Source of the DNA: SKKC01 sp046542845
GTDB taxonomy: Bacteria > Spirochaetota > Spirochaetia > DSM-27196 > SKKC01
Length of the DNA stretch: 64,000 bases
NCBI GenBank assembly: GCA_046542845.1
Contig: JBKHAN010000003.1
Span: forward strand, 1-64,000
Direction: 5' to 3'
Part shown: positions 15,641 through 23,936 of the stretch, in pieces
How positions within the stretch are numbered: position 1 is the first letter of the stretch
Layout: each line of letters begins with the position of its first letter
Made by a program: the position numbers and the translations under genes
The notes under the pieces: generated by a model
Seen by the model: the letters and a program-made list of their open reading frames with translations, nothing else
Told to the model about the DNA's origin: nothing
Database searches by the model: none

Positions 15641-16603
15641 ATGAAAAATTCCGAAGCCCGCATCCGGGATGCCCTCGAAGTTGCGAAACTATACTACTAC
15701 CACGGTCTTACAACCGAGAAAATTGCGGAGGAACGCGGTGTATCTCGACCGAAAATTTCCAGGCTTCTGAATTTTGCACGCGAACAGGGTCTTGTAGAGA
15801 TTACGATTCACGATACCGACCGCAACGTCGCGCCGTTGAGTGATGCTATAATCGAGCGCTTTCGCCTTAAGGCGGTGCACGTGGTTTCGGTGCCCGAAGT
15901 GCTCGGAGAGCTGGTATGGCTTGAGCGCGTTGCTGAGTTCAGCGCAAATTTCCTGAACACGGTACTTGTCGCAGGGATGACCGTGGGCTGCGCGTGGGGG
16001 ACAACAATAAGCGCCGTCGCCGAGCGACTGATCCCCAAAGCCATCCCGGACCTTCGACTCGTGCAGCTCAACGGTTCGGGCAACACCCATACCTACGATA
16101 ACCGCTACGCCGCACAGATCCTGCAAACCTTCGCCGCCAACTTCGGTGCACGCGTCTACCTGTTTCCTGTGCCGACTTTTTTTGATTTCCCGGAGACGAA
16201 AACCGCGATGTGGAGGGAACGGAGCATCACCAGGATACTCGAGATGCAGCAAAATGCCGATGTATTGCTGTACAGCATCGGAGCGGTGTCGGGTGGCGTG
16301 CCCAGTCATGTGTATAGCGGAGAATACCTCGAAGAACACGACCTCGGAGAACTCCGGTCGTCGGGAGCGGTCGGCGACCTTGCGACTGTTTTCTATCGGG
16401 CCGACGGGAGCTACAAAGACATAGCAATTAACGCACGTTCGACTGGTCCGCCGCTGGAGTTGTACCAGCGAGTGAAGCGCGCGGTGTGTATCGTTTCCGG
16501 CCGCGCAAAAGTGGAAGGACTTCACGCCGCACTGCACGCAGGGTACCTCAACGAGCTGATAATCGACGAGCCGACCGCCCGCCTTCTGGTCGACCGCCTG
16601 TAA
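15641..16603 (+). CDS. SorC-family transcription regulator (2), probable glpK regulator
   Basis: A 320-residue SorC-family regulator. The helix-turn-helix is at about residues 23-45 (T-T-E-K-I-A-E-E-R-G-V-S-R-P-K-I-S-R-L), followed by the sugar-phosphate-binding domain with a G-C-A-W-G-T-T-I ligand loop near residue 115 and V-Q-L-N-G-S-G-N shortly after. GGAGG precedes the ATG. The glycerol kinase gene starts 39 bp downstream on the same strand with no terminator, so this regulator probably controls it, most simply in response to a phosphorylated polyol such as glycerol-3-phosphate. That pairing is unusual, since glpK is more often under DeoR/GlpR or antiterminator control; the ligand is inference. 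Confidence 0.9.
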   Translation: MKNSEARIRDALEVAKLYYYHGLTTEKIAEERGVSRPKISRLLNFAREQGLVEITIHDTDRNVAPLSDAIIERFRLKAVHVVSVPEVLGELVWLERVAEFSANFLNTVLVAGMTVGCAWGTTISAVAERLIPKAIPDLRLVQLNGSGNTHTYDNRYAAQILQTFAANFGARVYLFPVPTFFDFPETKTAMWRERSITRILEMQQNADVLLYSIGAVSGGVPSHVYSGEYLEEHDLGELRSSGAVGDLATVFYRADGSYKDIAINARSTGPPLELYQRVKRAVCIVSGRAKVEGLHAALHAGYLNELIIDEPTARLLVDRL

Positions 16604-16642
16604 GGCACACAGATGCGCTCGTGAGCGCACAGGAGAACACCT

Positions 16643-18154
16643 ATGAGTGAACAGTATGTAATGGCTTTTGACGCTGGTACGACCAGCAACCGCGCGATTC
16701 TTTTCGATCACGCCGGCGAGATTCACGCGGTTGCCCAGCAGGAGTTTCCACAGATATATCCCAGACCGGGTTGGGTAGAACATAACCCTATGGATATCTG
16801 GGGGACACAGAGCGGTGTTGCCCGGCAGGTACTCGAGCGGGCGGGTGTGAGACCCGATCAGCTAGCGGCAATCGGAATCACGAATCAACGCGAGACGGTC
16901 GTCGTCTGGGACGCAGAAACCGGGCGGCCGGTGCATAATGCGATTGTATGGCAGGACCGTCGCACCGCCGGAATCTGTGACAGCCTGCGCGAACGAGGGT
17001 GGGAAGACCATATACGCGATACCACCGGCCTCGTCATAGACGCGTATTTTTCGGCTACGAAGGTTAAGTGGCTGCTCGACGAGGTGGACGGTATACGCGA
17101 GAAGGCGAAGCAGGGGAAGGTCCTTTTTGGAACCGTCGATACCTGGCTGATATGGAACCTTACCCGCGGCAAGGTCCACGTTACAGACTACTCAAACGCC
17201 TCGCGAACCATGATGTTCGACATCAATACGCTCGACTGGGACGACGCCATTCTTGCCGAACTCGATATTCCCCGTGCCATGCTGCCCGAGGTGAAGCCCT
17301 CAAGTTCGGTGTACGGAGTTACAGACGAGCATACCTTCGGCGGTGCAAAAATACCGGTTGCCGCGGCGATCGGAGATCAGCAGGGGGCGCTCTTCGGACA
17401 GGCGTGTTTTGAAAGGGGTATGGCAAAAAACACCTACGGCACCGGCAGTTTTGTACTCATGAATACCGGAACCGAGAGAATCGCGAGCAAGACCGGGCTT
17501 CTCACGACCATTGCCTGGGGGATAGGCGACCAACCCGTGGAGTACGCGCTTGAGGGTTCGATTTTTGTGACCGGAGCCGCCGTACAGTGGCTTCGGGACG
17601 AACTGCACATAATAAATGATGCCCGCGATACCGAGTATTTTGCAAACAAGGTAGAGGATAACGGTGGAATCTACCTCGTACCGGCCTTTGTGGGGCTCGG
17701 GGCTCCCCACTGGGACGCCTACGCGCGCGGTACAATCGTCGGCCTCAGCCGAGGGACAAACCTGAGCCACATCGTCCGGGCAACGCTTGAGTCGATCGCA
17801 TATCAGACCCGCGATGTCATACAGTGCATGGAGGAGGACTCGGGCATAGTCACGAGGGAACTGAAGGCTGACGGCGGGGCAAGCGCAAACGACTTCCTCA
17901 TGCAGTTTCAGGCCGACATGCTCGCAATACCCGTTCTTCGCCCCCGCATTATAGAAGCGACGGCTCGCGGATCGGCCTTCCTCGCAGGACTCGCCACAGG
18001 CTTCTGGAAAGACCGTTCCGAAATCGCCGAGTCCTTCGAGATAGACAAACAGTTTCAACCCCAGCTCGGAGAAGAAACCCGTACCCGGCTTTACAGAGGT
18101 TGGAAACGGGCAGTCCAGAAATCCAAAGGCTGGATTGATCCAGAGACGGAGTAG
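16643..18154 (+). CDS. glpK: Glycerol kinase
   Basis: A 503-residue FGGY-family kinase of full GlpK length, converting glycerol and ATP to sn-glycerol-3-phosphate in the cytoplasm. Recognised stretches are D-A-G-T-T-S-N-R at residues 10-17 (phosphate loop), the W-V-E-H-N-P segment near 50, N-Q-R-E-T near 83, Y-G-T-G-S-F near 267, and the closing G-G-A-S-A-N-D-F-L-M-Q-F-Q-A-D. GGAGAACACCT precedes the ATG. It is co-oriented with the SorC regulator. No glycerol facilitator or glycerol-3-phosphate dehydrogenase lies next to it. Confidence 0.97.
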   Translation: MSEQYVMAFDAGTTSNRAILFDHAGEIHAVAQQEFPQIYPRPGWVEHNPMDIWGTQSGVARQVLERAGVRPDQLAAIGITNQRETVVVWDAETGRPVHNAIVWQDRRTAGICDSLRERGWEDHIRDTTGLVIDAYFSATKVKWLLDEVDGIREKAKQGKVLFGTVDTWLIWNLTRGKVHVTDYSNASRTMMFDINTLDWDDAILAELDIPRAMLPEVKPSSSVYGVTDEHTFGGAKIPVAAAIGDQQGALFGQACFERGMAKNTYGTGSFVLMNTGTERIASKTGLLTTIAWGIGDQPVEYALEGSIFVTGAAVQWLRDELHIINDARDTEYFANKVEDNGGIYLVPAFVGLGAPHWDAYARGTIVGLSRGTNLSHIVRATLESIAYQTRDVIQCMEEDSGIVTRELKADGGASANDFLMQFQADMLAIPVLRPRIIEATARGSAFLAGLATGFWKDRSEIAESFEIDKQFQPQLGEETRTRLYRGWKRAVQKSKGWIDPETE

Positions 18155-18178
18155 CCAATTCCATTCCAGGACCATATT

Positions 18179-20194
18179 ATGCATACGCTTCGCCCGCTTT
18201 TCATTGCTCTGGTCTTCGTCTGCAGCATGTACCCCCTGGTCGCCTCGGAATCAGACTCGATTAATGAGGCGATACAGCACTTTTACCGCGGTGACATTCC
18301 CTCGTCCATCCGCGTTTTCACCAGAGTCGTGGACAGTCCGGCCGCCTCGGATCGGGAGCAGCGCCTCGCAACCGATTCGCTCCTTGCCATATATCGAATG
18401 ACAGGCAGATACGACCGCGCACTGACCCTGCTCGATCCCGCAGACCCGGCTCGAGTCGAGGTGCTTCAGCAGGCTGGACGGCAGGAAGAGGCCTTGGAAG
18501 CCTATGAGGCACTACCGGCGTCGGAAGCGCAAAATGCGGATGCCGCGATGGCCGCTGCCCGCGCGGCGAAGCGTACCGGCGATCTCGATACCGCGGAGGA
18601 ATACCTTCGGACCGTTTTCGAGGTCTCGCCGGTCGGAGGCCAGGCGTATCAGACGCTCGGGGAGCTGCACCTCGCCTTGCAGCGTTATGAGGAAGCGATA
18701 GAGGCGTTTAGAACCTCTCGAAGACTCGAACCGAACCTTACGGCGACGCTGCTGCCCGAAGCGCGGGCACTGTTCGAACTCGAACGGTACGCCGAGGCTC
18801 GTAGCCTGTTGCGCAGGGCTCGATCCGCCCGACCCCACGAGCGCGAGGCAGACGAGCTCCTGTCACGGGTCGACTCGATTGCGCCCGAGCTCGCCGTTGC
18901 GGACGACGAGGAACAGCGTGTACGGCGGGAGACAAGCGACGCCCCCCGGGTCTCGGACGTCCCCGAGAATGCGGCAGACATACCGGGGATTCGCATCGGT
19001 CTCGCGGAGTCGTTGGAGGAACTCTGGGTCAAGACCGGTGATGCCTGGCGTGTGCCCGAAGCGTCACAGCTTTCGGGAGGACGGGGCGACATTATACAGT
19101 TTGCGACAGATGGGTCCGAACTCGTTGTACACGTCAACGGCGAAGAGACGGCTCGTCAGCCCCTGCGCAACGGGTGGATCACGCTCACGCAGGAGAACCC
19201 GCGCGCAACGCTGCTTGTTTTCGACCTTGAACACTCCACCGGACAATTCTCGGCCGGCATTGAAGACAGAGCGTATCGGGGGGAGCTCTCGGTCGGTCGT
19301 CCTGACGGCGCCGATTCCCGCGGGTTCACGGTGGTGAACGAGCTCGACGTGGAGTCCTACCTTTATTCGGTCGTGCCCTCTGAGATCCCGGCGTGGTGGC
19401 CCGAGGCTGCCCTCGAGGCTCAGGCTGTCGCGGCGAGAAGCTACACCTTCGCAGCAGGCAGACGGCGCTATCTGACCCGAGGCTTCGACCTCCTCGGGTC
19501 GGTGGGCAGCGCATTCTACCGGGGCGTGGGTGGTGAGTCGCCGCGGACGACCGCCGCTGTCAACGCCACACGAGGGCAGGTCCTTCGAACCGGGAGCGGG
19601 GCGATTCTTTCGGCAGTCTATTCTGCCAATAACGCGGGGCAGAGCGACAGCGCCGCCGATGTGTGGGGAAATCAGTCGCCGCTCGTCGGTGTCGCAGATC
19701 CTCAGCTGGGAGAGTCGCCGTGGTATCGCAGTCCGGCCGATCTGGCTGATTGGATATTCTCGCGCCCGGAAAGCTACAGTTCTGTGGAGCCCTTCTCGCA
19801 ATGGAACGCCTACCGGTGGGAGCTCAGGGTCGACGTCGACGAGTTGTCTCGGCGCAATCCGGGAATCGGCAGGGTCACTGCGCTTATGCCCGAAGGTCGG
19901 AGCCCCGCCGGTCGAGTGCGGCACGTCCGTCTGATCGGCAGCAGCGGAAGCAGAATGGTGTCCGGCGACGCCATACGCAACAGACTCGGTGGATTGCGCA
20001 GCAATCTCTTTATTGTTGAGCCGGTGTTTGACGACGAGGGCAGCACGCGGGAATTCGTGTTCCACGGAGCCGGTTGGGGACACGGCGTCGGCATGGACCA
20101 GACCGGCGCAGCAGGGATGGCGCAGAGTGGCTTTGACAGCTCGCAGATTCTCCGGCATTACTACCCGCGTGCCGACCTTTCGGTGTACTATTGA
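18179..20194 (+). CDS. Secreted TPR-SpoIID fusion, probable peptidoglycan lytic transglycosylase
   Basis: A 671-residue exported protein: signal sequence 1-23, tetratricopeptide-like repeats to about residue 240, and a SpoIID/LytB domain from about 380 to the end. The catalytic glutamate of SpoIID lies in V-V-P-S-E-I-P (E402), and the family's terminal H-G-A-G-W-G-H-G-V-G-M-D-Q-x-G-A-A-G-M-A block is intact. SpoIID enzymes cut glycan strands lacking stem peptides; outside sporulation such proteins act in envelope remodelling or division. Here TPR repeats replace the usual membrane anchor and may bind a partner. It begins 24 bp after glpK with an AGGA ribosome site and is followed after 7 bp by another secreted protein. 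Confidence 0.92.
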   Translation: MHTLRPLFIALVFVCSMYPLVASESDSINEAIQHFYRGDIPSSIRVFTRVVDSPAASDREQRLATDSLLAIYRMTGRYDRALTLLDPADPARVEVLQQAGRQEEALEAYEALPASEAQNADAAMAAARAAKRTGDLDTAEEYLRTVFEVSPVGGQAYQTLGELHLALQRYEEAIEAFRTSRRLEPNLTATLLPEARALFELERYAEARSLLRRARSARPHEREADELLSRVDSIAPELAVADDEEQRVRRETSDAPRVSDVPENAADIPGIRIGLAESLEELWVKTGDAWRVPEASQLSGGRGDIIQFATDGSELVVHVNGEETARQPLRNGWITLTQENPRATLLVFDLEHSTGQFSAGIEDRAYRGELSVGRPDGADSRGFTVVNELDVESYLYSVVPSEIPAWWPEAALEAQAVAARSYTFAAGRRRYLTRGFDLLGSVGSAFYRGVGGESPRTTAAVNATRGQVLRTGSGAILSAVYSANNAGQSDSAADVWGNQSPLVGVADPQLGESPWYRSPADLADWIFSRPESYSSVEPFSQWNAYRWELRVDVDELSRRNPGIGRVTALMPEGRSPAGRVRHVRLIGSSGSRMVSGDAIRNRLGGLRSNLFIVEPVFDDEGSTREFVFHGAGWGHGVGMDQTGAAGMAQSGFDSSQILRHYYPRADLSVYY

Positions 20195-20201
20195 CTCCGT
20201 T

Positions 20202-21176
20202 ATGAAAGCAGCGCTGAGAATTCATGGTGTGGTTTTTGTCGTGCTTGTTTTCGTGGTAGTGAGCGCCGGAGCACAGGATGCGCTTTTCATCGACGAGCTA
20301 CGCTCGCAGGATACGGTGTCGATCGGGCAAGCCGCTTTTCTTCTGTACCGCTCGGCTCTACAGGATAACCCGCCGGCTACGATCCCGGAGTCCGTGGAAC
20401 GCCTTTCTGAACGACATCCCAGGTATCGCGGCAGCGATCCCGAGGAGACGGTACGCCTGTCGGACTTCACGCTCATCGCATTGGACGCATTCGATGTGCC
20501 TGGGGGTATAATGTACACCCTGACCGGCAGTCCCCGGTACGCGTACCGCGAGGCTGTCTACCGGCAGCTTGTACAGGGACGGACATCACCACGCGAAACG
20601 GTCAGCGGAGATCGCGCTTTGCGGGTGGTACATCGCCTGCTCTCCGCCTTCCCACCGTCTGTGTTTGAAGACACCGAACGGATACGCGGACGCATACAGG
20701 AACTTCAGCAGCAGATCGAGACCTTCGGCCTGCGCCTGTTCGACCCGGAGTCCTACGCCCGCGGCATGGAAATTCTCGTCGCGGCCGATGCCCGACGCGA
20801 AACACTCCCGGCCGAGGCATTTCAGGACTACGAACGGGCCGAGACGGCGCTTGGAATCGTCGTGAACACCGGTTTCCCGGTTGTAATCGAGGATTTGCGT
20901 CGTACCGTTCTCGACGCGCGCGAAGAAGCGGTAGCGGCGCAGGCAGACACCTCGCTCCCGAACGAGTTTTCGCAGCTTGAGGAGCGTCTCGCAGACGCGG
21001 AGAGCCTACGACGACAACGGCGGTTTCCGGAGGCCTATGAACAATACGAAGATGTACGGCAGCGTTTCCGCACCCTCGCCGATATTACACGAGAGATGCG
21101 GGAAGAAACAGAGAACGCGGTCGATGAAGTAGAGGGCCGACTTCAGCAGATCCGGGAAGACGAACAGGATTCCTGA
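20202..21176 (+). CDS. Secreted alpha-helical protein of unknown function
   Basis: A 324-residue protein with a signal sequence (residues 1-24, ending S-A-G-A-Q). I do not recognise a family. The mature part is helix-rich, with a coiled-coil-like C-terminal third full of E, R and Q (E-R-L-A-D-A-E-S-L-R-R-Q-R-R, ending in an E/D-rich tail). It starts 7 bp after the SpoIID gene without its own ribosome site, so it is probably translated by coupling, and may work with it in the periplasm. The frame continues upstream into the SpoIID gene but the ATG at 20202 is the only one giving a signal peptide. Its stop TGA abuts the stop of the convergent FecR gene. Confidence 0.8.
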   Translation: MKAALRIHGVVFVVLVFVVVSAGAQDALFIDELRSQDTVSIGQAAFLLYRSALQDNPPATIPESVERLSERHPRYRGSDPEETVRLSDFTLIALDAFDVPGGIMYTLTGSPRYAYREAVYRQLVQGRTSPRETVSGDRALRVVHRLLSAFPPSVFEDTERIRGRIQELQQQIETFGLRLFDPESYARGMEILVAADARRETLPAEAFQDYERAETALGIVVNTGFPVVIEDLRRTVLDAREEAVAAQADTSLPNEFSQLEERLADAESLRRQRRFPEAYEQYEDVRQRFRTLADITREMREETENAVDEVEGRLQQIREDEQDS

Positions 21177-21887
21177 TCAATCGAGTACGGGTAGAATTCT
21201 CAGGACCGCGCGTGTCACGGGCTGGGCCGTATCCTCGCCGGAGTCGTCGAAGAGCGACTGCTCATCCGGTCCATCCGGTTCAGTCTGGCTGACGCGCGTA
21301 TCGACAATTACCGCTGACCGCCGTTCTGCTACCGGGCTGCGCGGGACCTCGTTCCCGACGACCGAGCTCCGGCGCCCTGCCTCGACGGTGATTCGCTGGC
21401 CAAGACTGTTCTCGATCTCCACCACCCCTTCGTCTACGGTCAGATTTTGCCCGTCAAATTCGAATGAGGTACCGCGTACCGATGCGGTTGCAGTAGGACC
21501 TCTGAGCTGAAAGTCAAACTGCCGGTCGGATGCACGGCGCACTTCGCCCCGAACGCGCCCGATCTCCAGATCCATATTCGTGGTGATCACATTCTCGCTC
21601 TCAAACAGTTCCTGTATGGTCAATCGCGACAGAGCCCGAACCCGAATGACGGTGTCTTCAATTTCGATTGCGGCGGTGGAACCAAACCCGGTCGAAATGC
21701 GGGTTCCGGCTGCTACAATCTGTCCGACCCGGGCTTCTTCCCAGACGTCTCCTGCCTGCTGCTGTATTTCGACGGTGCCGCGAATCTGGCTTATGACTGC
21801 GCGCTCAATACCCTGAGCGTGAAGCGGCGCGAACGATAACACCATCATAACGATCAGAACCCCTGCCCCTGTTGATACGCGTTTCAC
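21177..21887 (-). CDS. FecR-domain secreted protein
   Basis: A 236-residue exported protein: signal sequence 1-25, then a FecR domain (about 35-165) with the family's I-R-G-T-V-E-I, V-A-A-G-T-R-I-S-T-G-F-G-S-T, and G-P-T-A-T-A-S-V-R-G-T-S-F-E segments. The C-terminal 60 residues are acidic and low in structure. Unlike classical FecR it has no sigma-regulating N-terminal half and no sigma factor gene nearby; stand-alone FecR-domain proteins of this kind are common in spirochaetes, with unknown function. The start is a GTG at 21887 preceded by AGGGGG. It follows the beta-barrel gene by 25 bp on the same strand, so actually lies downstream of it in one unit. Confidence 0.88.
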   Translation of the reverse strand: MKRVSTGAGVLIVMMVLSFAPLHAQGIERAVISQIRGTVEIQQQAGDVWEEARVGQIVAAGTRISTGFGSTAAIEIEDTVIRVRALSRLTIQELFESENVITTNMDLEIGRVRGEVRRASDRQFDFQLRGPTATASVRGTSFEFDGQNLTVDEGVVEIENSLGQRITVEAGRRSSVVGNEVPRSPVAERRSAVIVDTRVSQTEPDGPDEQSLFDDSGEDTAQPVTRAVLRILPVLD

Positions 21888-21912
21888 AACACCCCCTATC
21901 AGATTTGATGAC

Positions 21913-23187
21913 CTAAAAGGTCATAGCGACCTGAACACGACCCGACATAACCGCAGACTCAACTGAGGACTCGGCACCGGGAACAAACGCGAACGCGGCG
22001 GCCGAGAGTGACAGATCCGAAACCGGTCGGTAGCGAACCGATAATCCACTGTCGAAGCCAAGATAAAGCGATCCGGTATCGCTGTCGGCGAGCTCGCTCT
22101 CCTGCGTCGCGTTCAGTCTGAATATACCACGAGAGTCGAGAATAACCTGAAAACCCGAGAAGGGACCCGTGAGAAAGGGTCGAGTCGACCACGATGTCGA
22201 AACCTGAGCGTGACCGGCAGCGGAAACCGACTCAACGCGCCCGAGGATCAACGGCGTAACCGGTCGGAAGTCCCGCAGTCCTACCGCTTCACTGCTCGCC
22301 GAAACAAGCCCGAGCGTGAGAACATTGCGATTACGGTCGCCCGGGTAGTACTCAAGGAGGGCCTGGAGGAGGAGCGATAGATCGATGGAGCTGAAACCCG
22401 GCCGGGGCAGCGTAAGCCCCGCCCCGAGAACTGTCGATGCGTTGAGGACGTAGCGATCGCCGAGTGGTCTTTCGGTGTACACGTTCAGATACGCCGAGTG
22501 ATAGCGCGATGACCCGTCAATCGACTCCGGTGACGCCACGTTCGGCAGGTCCCACTGGGTCGTGATCTCAACCCCGGACTCTACACCCGACGCGGCCCGA
22601 AGTCCGTAACCGGTTCTCGTGAGGAGGCGCCCAGGACCAAATACAGCGCCCTCGTCGTCGGACAGGGAGAGCAATTCCGCGTCGCTCTCGGTCAGTGCGA
22701 TGCGCGAAGAGGGCCGGAGAACAAGCCCTGTATAGGCAGCGTCGAGTCGAAACACAGCAGACCCGAAATCACCGCGCATTCGAAAACCGTCGGCAGGGTG
22801 CACAACGATGCGTCGACTGCGATCCGAAAAGGAATACCGACCGAACCGATACACGGCACGACCGGAAAATACACCGTCTTGCTCTAGATCGAGGTACAAC
22901 TGCTCAAGATCGAAGAGGTAGCTTCCTTCAAGAAAGGAATCAGGTGCGGGCGAGTACTCTGCGAAGCCGAGGACACGAAAGAGTGCACGTTCGCCAATGA
23001 ACGATGTTCCGCCGAACGAACCGCGAAAACCCTGCGTTGCCGAGAGCGCTCCCGAGGAAGGAACCCAGCGGCCTTCGGAGGTACTTGATACAACAACTTC
23101 ATACCCGGCCTGCTGGGCAGATGTGCCCGCGAGAGCAACGAGAAACAGGATGGCGGAAGACAGTATTCGTCTCAAGCGTCTGCGCAC
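21913..23187 (-). CDS. Probable outer-membrane beta-barrel protein
   Basis: A 424-residue exported protein with a signal sequence (about 1-24, ending G-T-S-A). The rest alternates polar and hydrophobic residues in short strands with many glycines and tyrosines, and it ends in V-A-M-T-F, a terminal phenylalanine typical of proteins inserted by the BAM machinery. I recognise no specific porin family. The start is a GTG at 23187 after GGGGGC. It is first in a two-gene unit with the FecR-domain protein; the two may form an envelope pair with the periplasmic FecR protein docking on the barrel, which is inference only. Confidence 0.75.
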   Translation of the reverse strand: MRRRLRRILSSAILFLVALAGTSAQQAGYEVVVSSTSEGRWVPSSGALSATQGFRGSFGGTSFIGERALFRVLGFAEYSPAPDSFLEGSYLFDLEQLYLDLEQDGVFSGRAVYRFGRYSFSDRSRRIVVHPADGFRMRGDFGSAVFRLDAAYTGLVLRPSSRIALTESDAELLSLSDDEGAVFGPGRLLTRTGYGLRAASGVESGVEITTQWDLPNVASPESIDGSSRYHSAYLNVYTERPLGDRYVLNASTVLGAGLTLPRPGFSSIDLSLLLQALLEYYPGDRNRNVLTLGLVSASSEAVGLRDFRPVTPLILGRVESVSAAGHAQVSTSWSTRPFLTGPFSGFQVILDSRGIFRLNATQESELADSDTGSLYLGFDSGLSVRYRPVSDLSLSAAAFAFVPGAESSVESAVMSGRVQVAMTF

Positions 23188-23286
23188 GGAGTGCCCCCAT
23201 ACGACAACAGATGATGTTTTTTATCACGCTTGCTGAACAGGGGGCAAGCCGAATCCGGGAAAACAGCGAGACCCGCGGGCGCCGTG

Positions 23287-23754
23287 TTACTGAGGGAAGC
23301 TCGTGAGAAGCTTCTGCATCTGCGCCCAGCGTTTCTCGCCGACGTGATCCACGATACGGCTATACGCTTTCTGCCAGTTAATCAGGCCTTCCTTGACAGC
23401 CGTAAGACCTTTACGACTGAGGGAATACCGCTGTGTGCGCTTATCCTTGCCGGGCTTGCTTGTTACATACCCTCTCTGCTCGAGGGTATCCACAATTCTG
23501 CTGACCGTACTCGGGTCCGATCCGATATGACCTGAAAGCTCTGAACAGCCGGGGCCGTCAAGCATTTTGATGTGCACCAGGATCTGGAACTGGGCGTTCG
23601 TTACCTTGCCGCCGCGAAACTCTTCTTCGAAAATGCGACTGATGGATTTGTACACCTTGCCGATACGGCTGGCGGGACAGATGGTCGGGATAACATCGAG
23701 GCTCTCGAGAAGTTCGTCAACGGGCTTCTCCTGAACCAATTCTGTGGTACTCAT
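23287..23754 (-). CDS. MarR-family transcription regulator
   Basis: A 155-residue MarR-type winged-helix protein. The DNA-binding helix pair is at about residues 75-105 (S-E-L-S-G-H-I-G-S-D-P-S-T-V-S-R-I-V-D-T-L-E-Q-R-G), followed by the wing D-K-R-T-Q-R-Y-S-L-S-R-K-G-L. The N-terminal 30 residues are an extension beyond the usual length. MarR proteins repress in response to small aromatic or oxidative signals. It is divergent from the flavoprotein gene at 23937, which is the likely target, with 182 bp between them containing a broken inverted repeat. Confidence 0.9.
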   Translation of the reverse strand: MSTTELVQEKPVDELLESLDVIPTICPASRIGKVYKSISRIFEEEFRGGKVTNAQFQILVHIKMLDGPGCSELSGHIGSDPSTVSRIVDTLEQRGYVTSKPGKDKRTQRYSLSRKGLTAVKEGLINWQKAYSRIVDHVGEKRWAQMQKLLTSFPQ

Positions 23755-23800
23755 GATATTTTTCCTTATGTTTTGTTATGTGTCCGGCGCGTACGATTAT

Positions 23801-23835
23801 CGGATGCGAACGGAGTGTCGTTCGAAGGGTATCCG
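23801..23835. promoter_or_regulatory. Candidate operator between MarR and oxidoreductase genes
   Basis: Nested inverted repeats, CGGAT...ATCCG (outer, 23801-23805/23831-23835) and CGAAC...GTTCG (inner, 23807-23811/23820-23824), lie in the divergent intergenic region. A MarR site is plausible but MarR half-sites are normally closer. Confidence 0.3.
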
Positions 23836-23920
23836 GTGTATGCCCGGAATCGTATACTCGCATGATATTACATAATACTCGACTCGAAAACCCTTTGAAG
23901 ACCTACATGTAGTTAAAACC

Positions 23921-23929
23921 TGATATAGT
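23921..23929 (+). promoter_or_regulatory. Extended -10 promoter of the oxidoreductase, leaderless geometry
   Basis: TG-A-TATAGT at 23921-23929 ends 7 nt before the ATG at 23937, with no Shine-Dalgarno in between beyond the GTGG run itself. The transcript probably starts at or next to the start codon. Confidence 0.5.
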
Positions 23930-23936
23930 GGTGGTC

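Noticed and set aside
21177..21887. FecR protein as part of a sigma/anti-sigma iron system
   Set aside because: There is no FecI-type sigma factor gene nearby and the protein lacks the cytoplasmic sigma-binding half.
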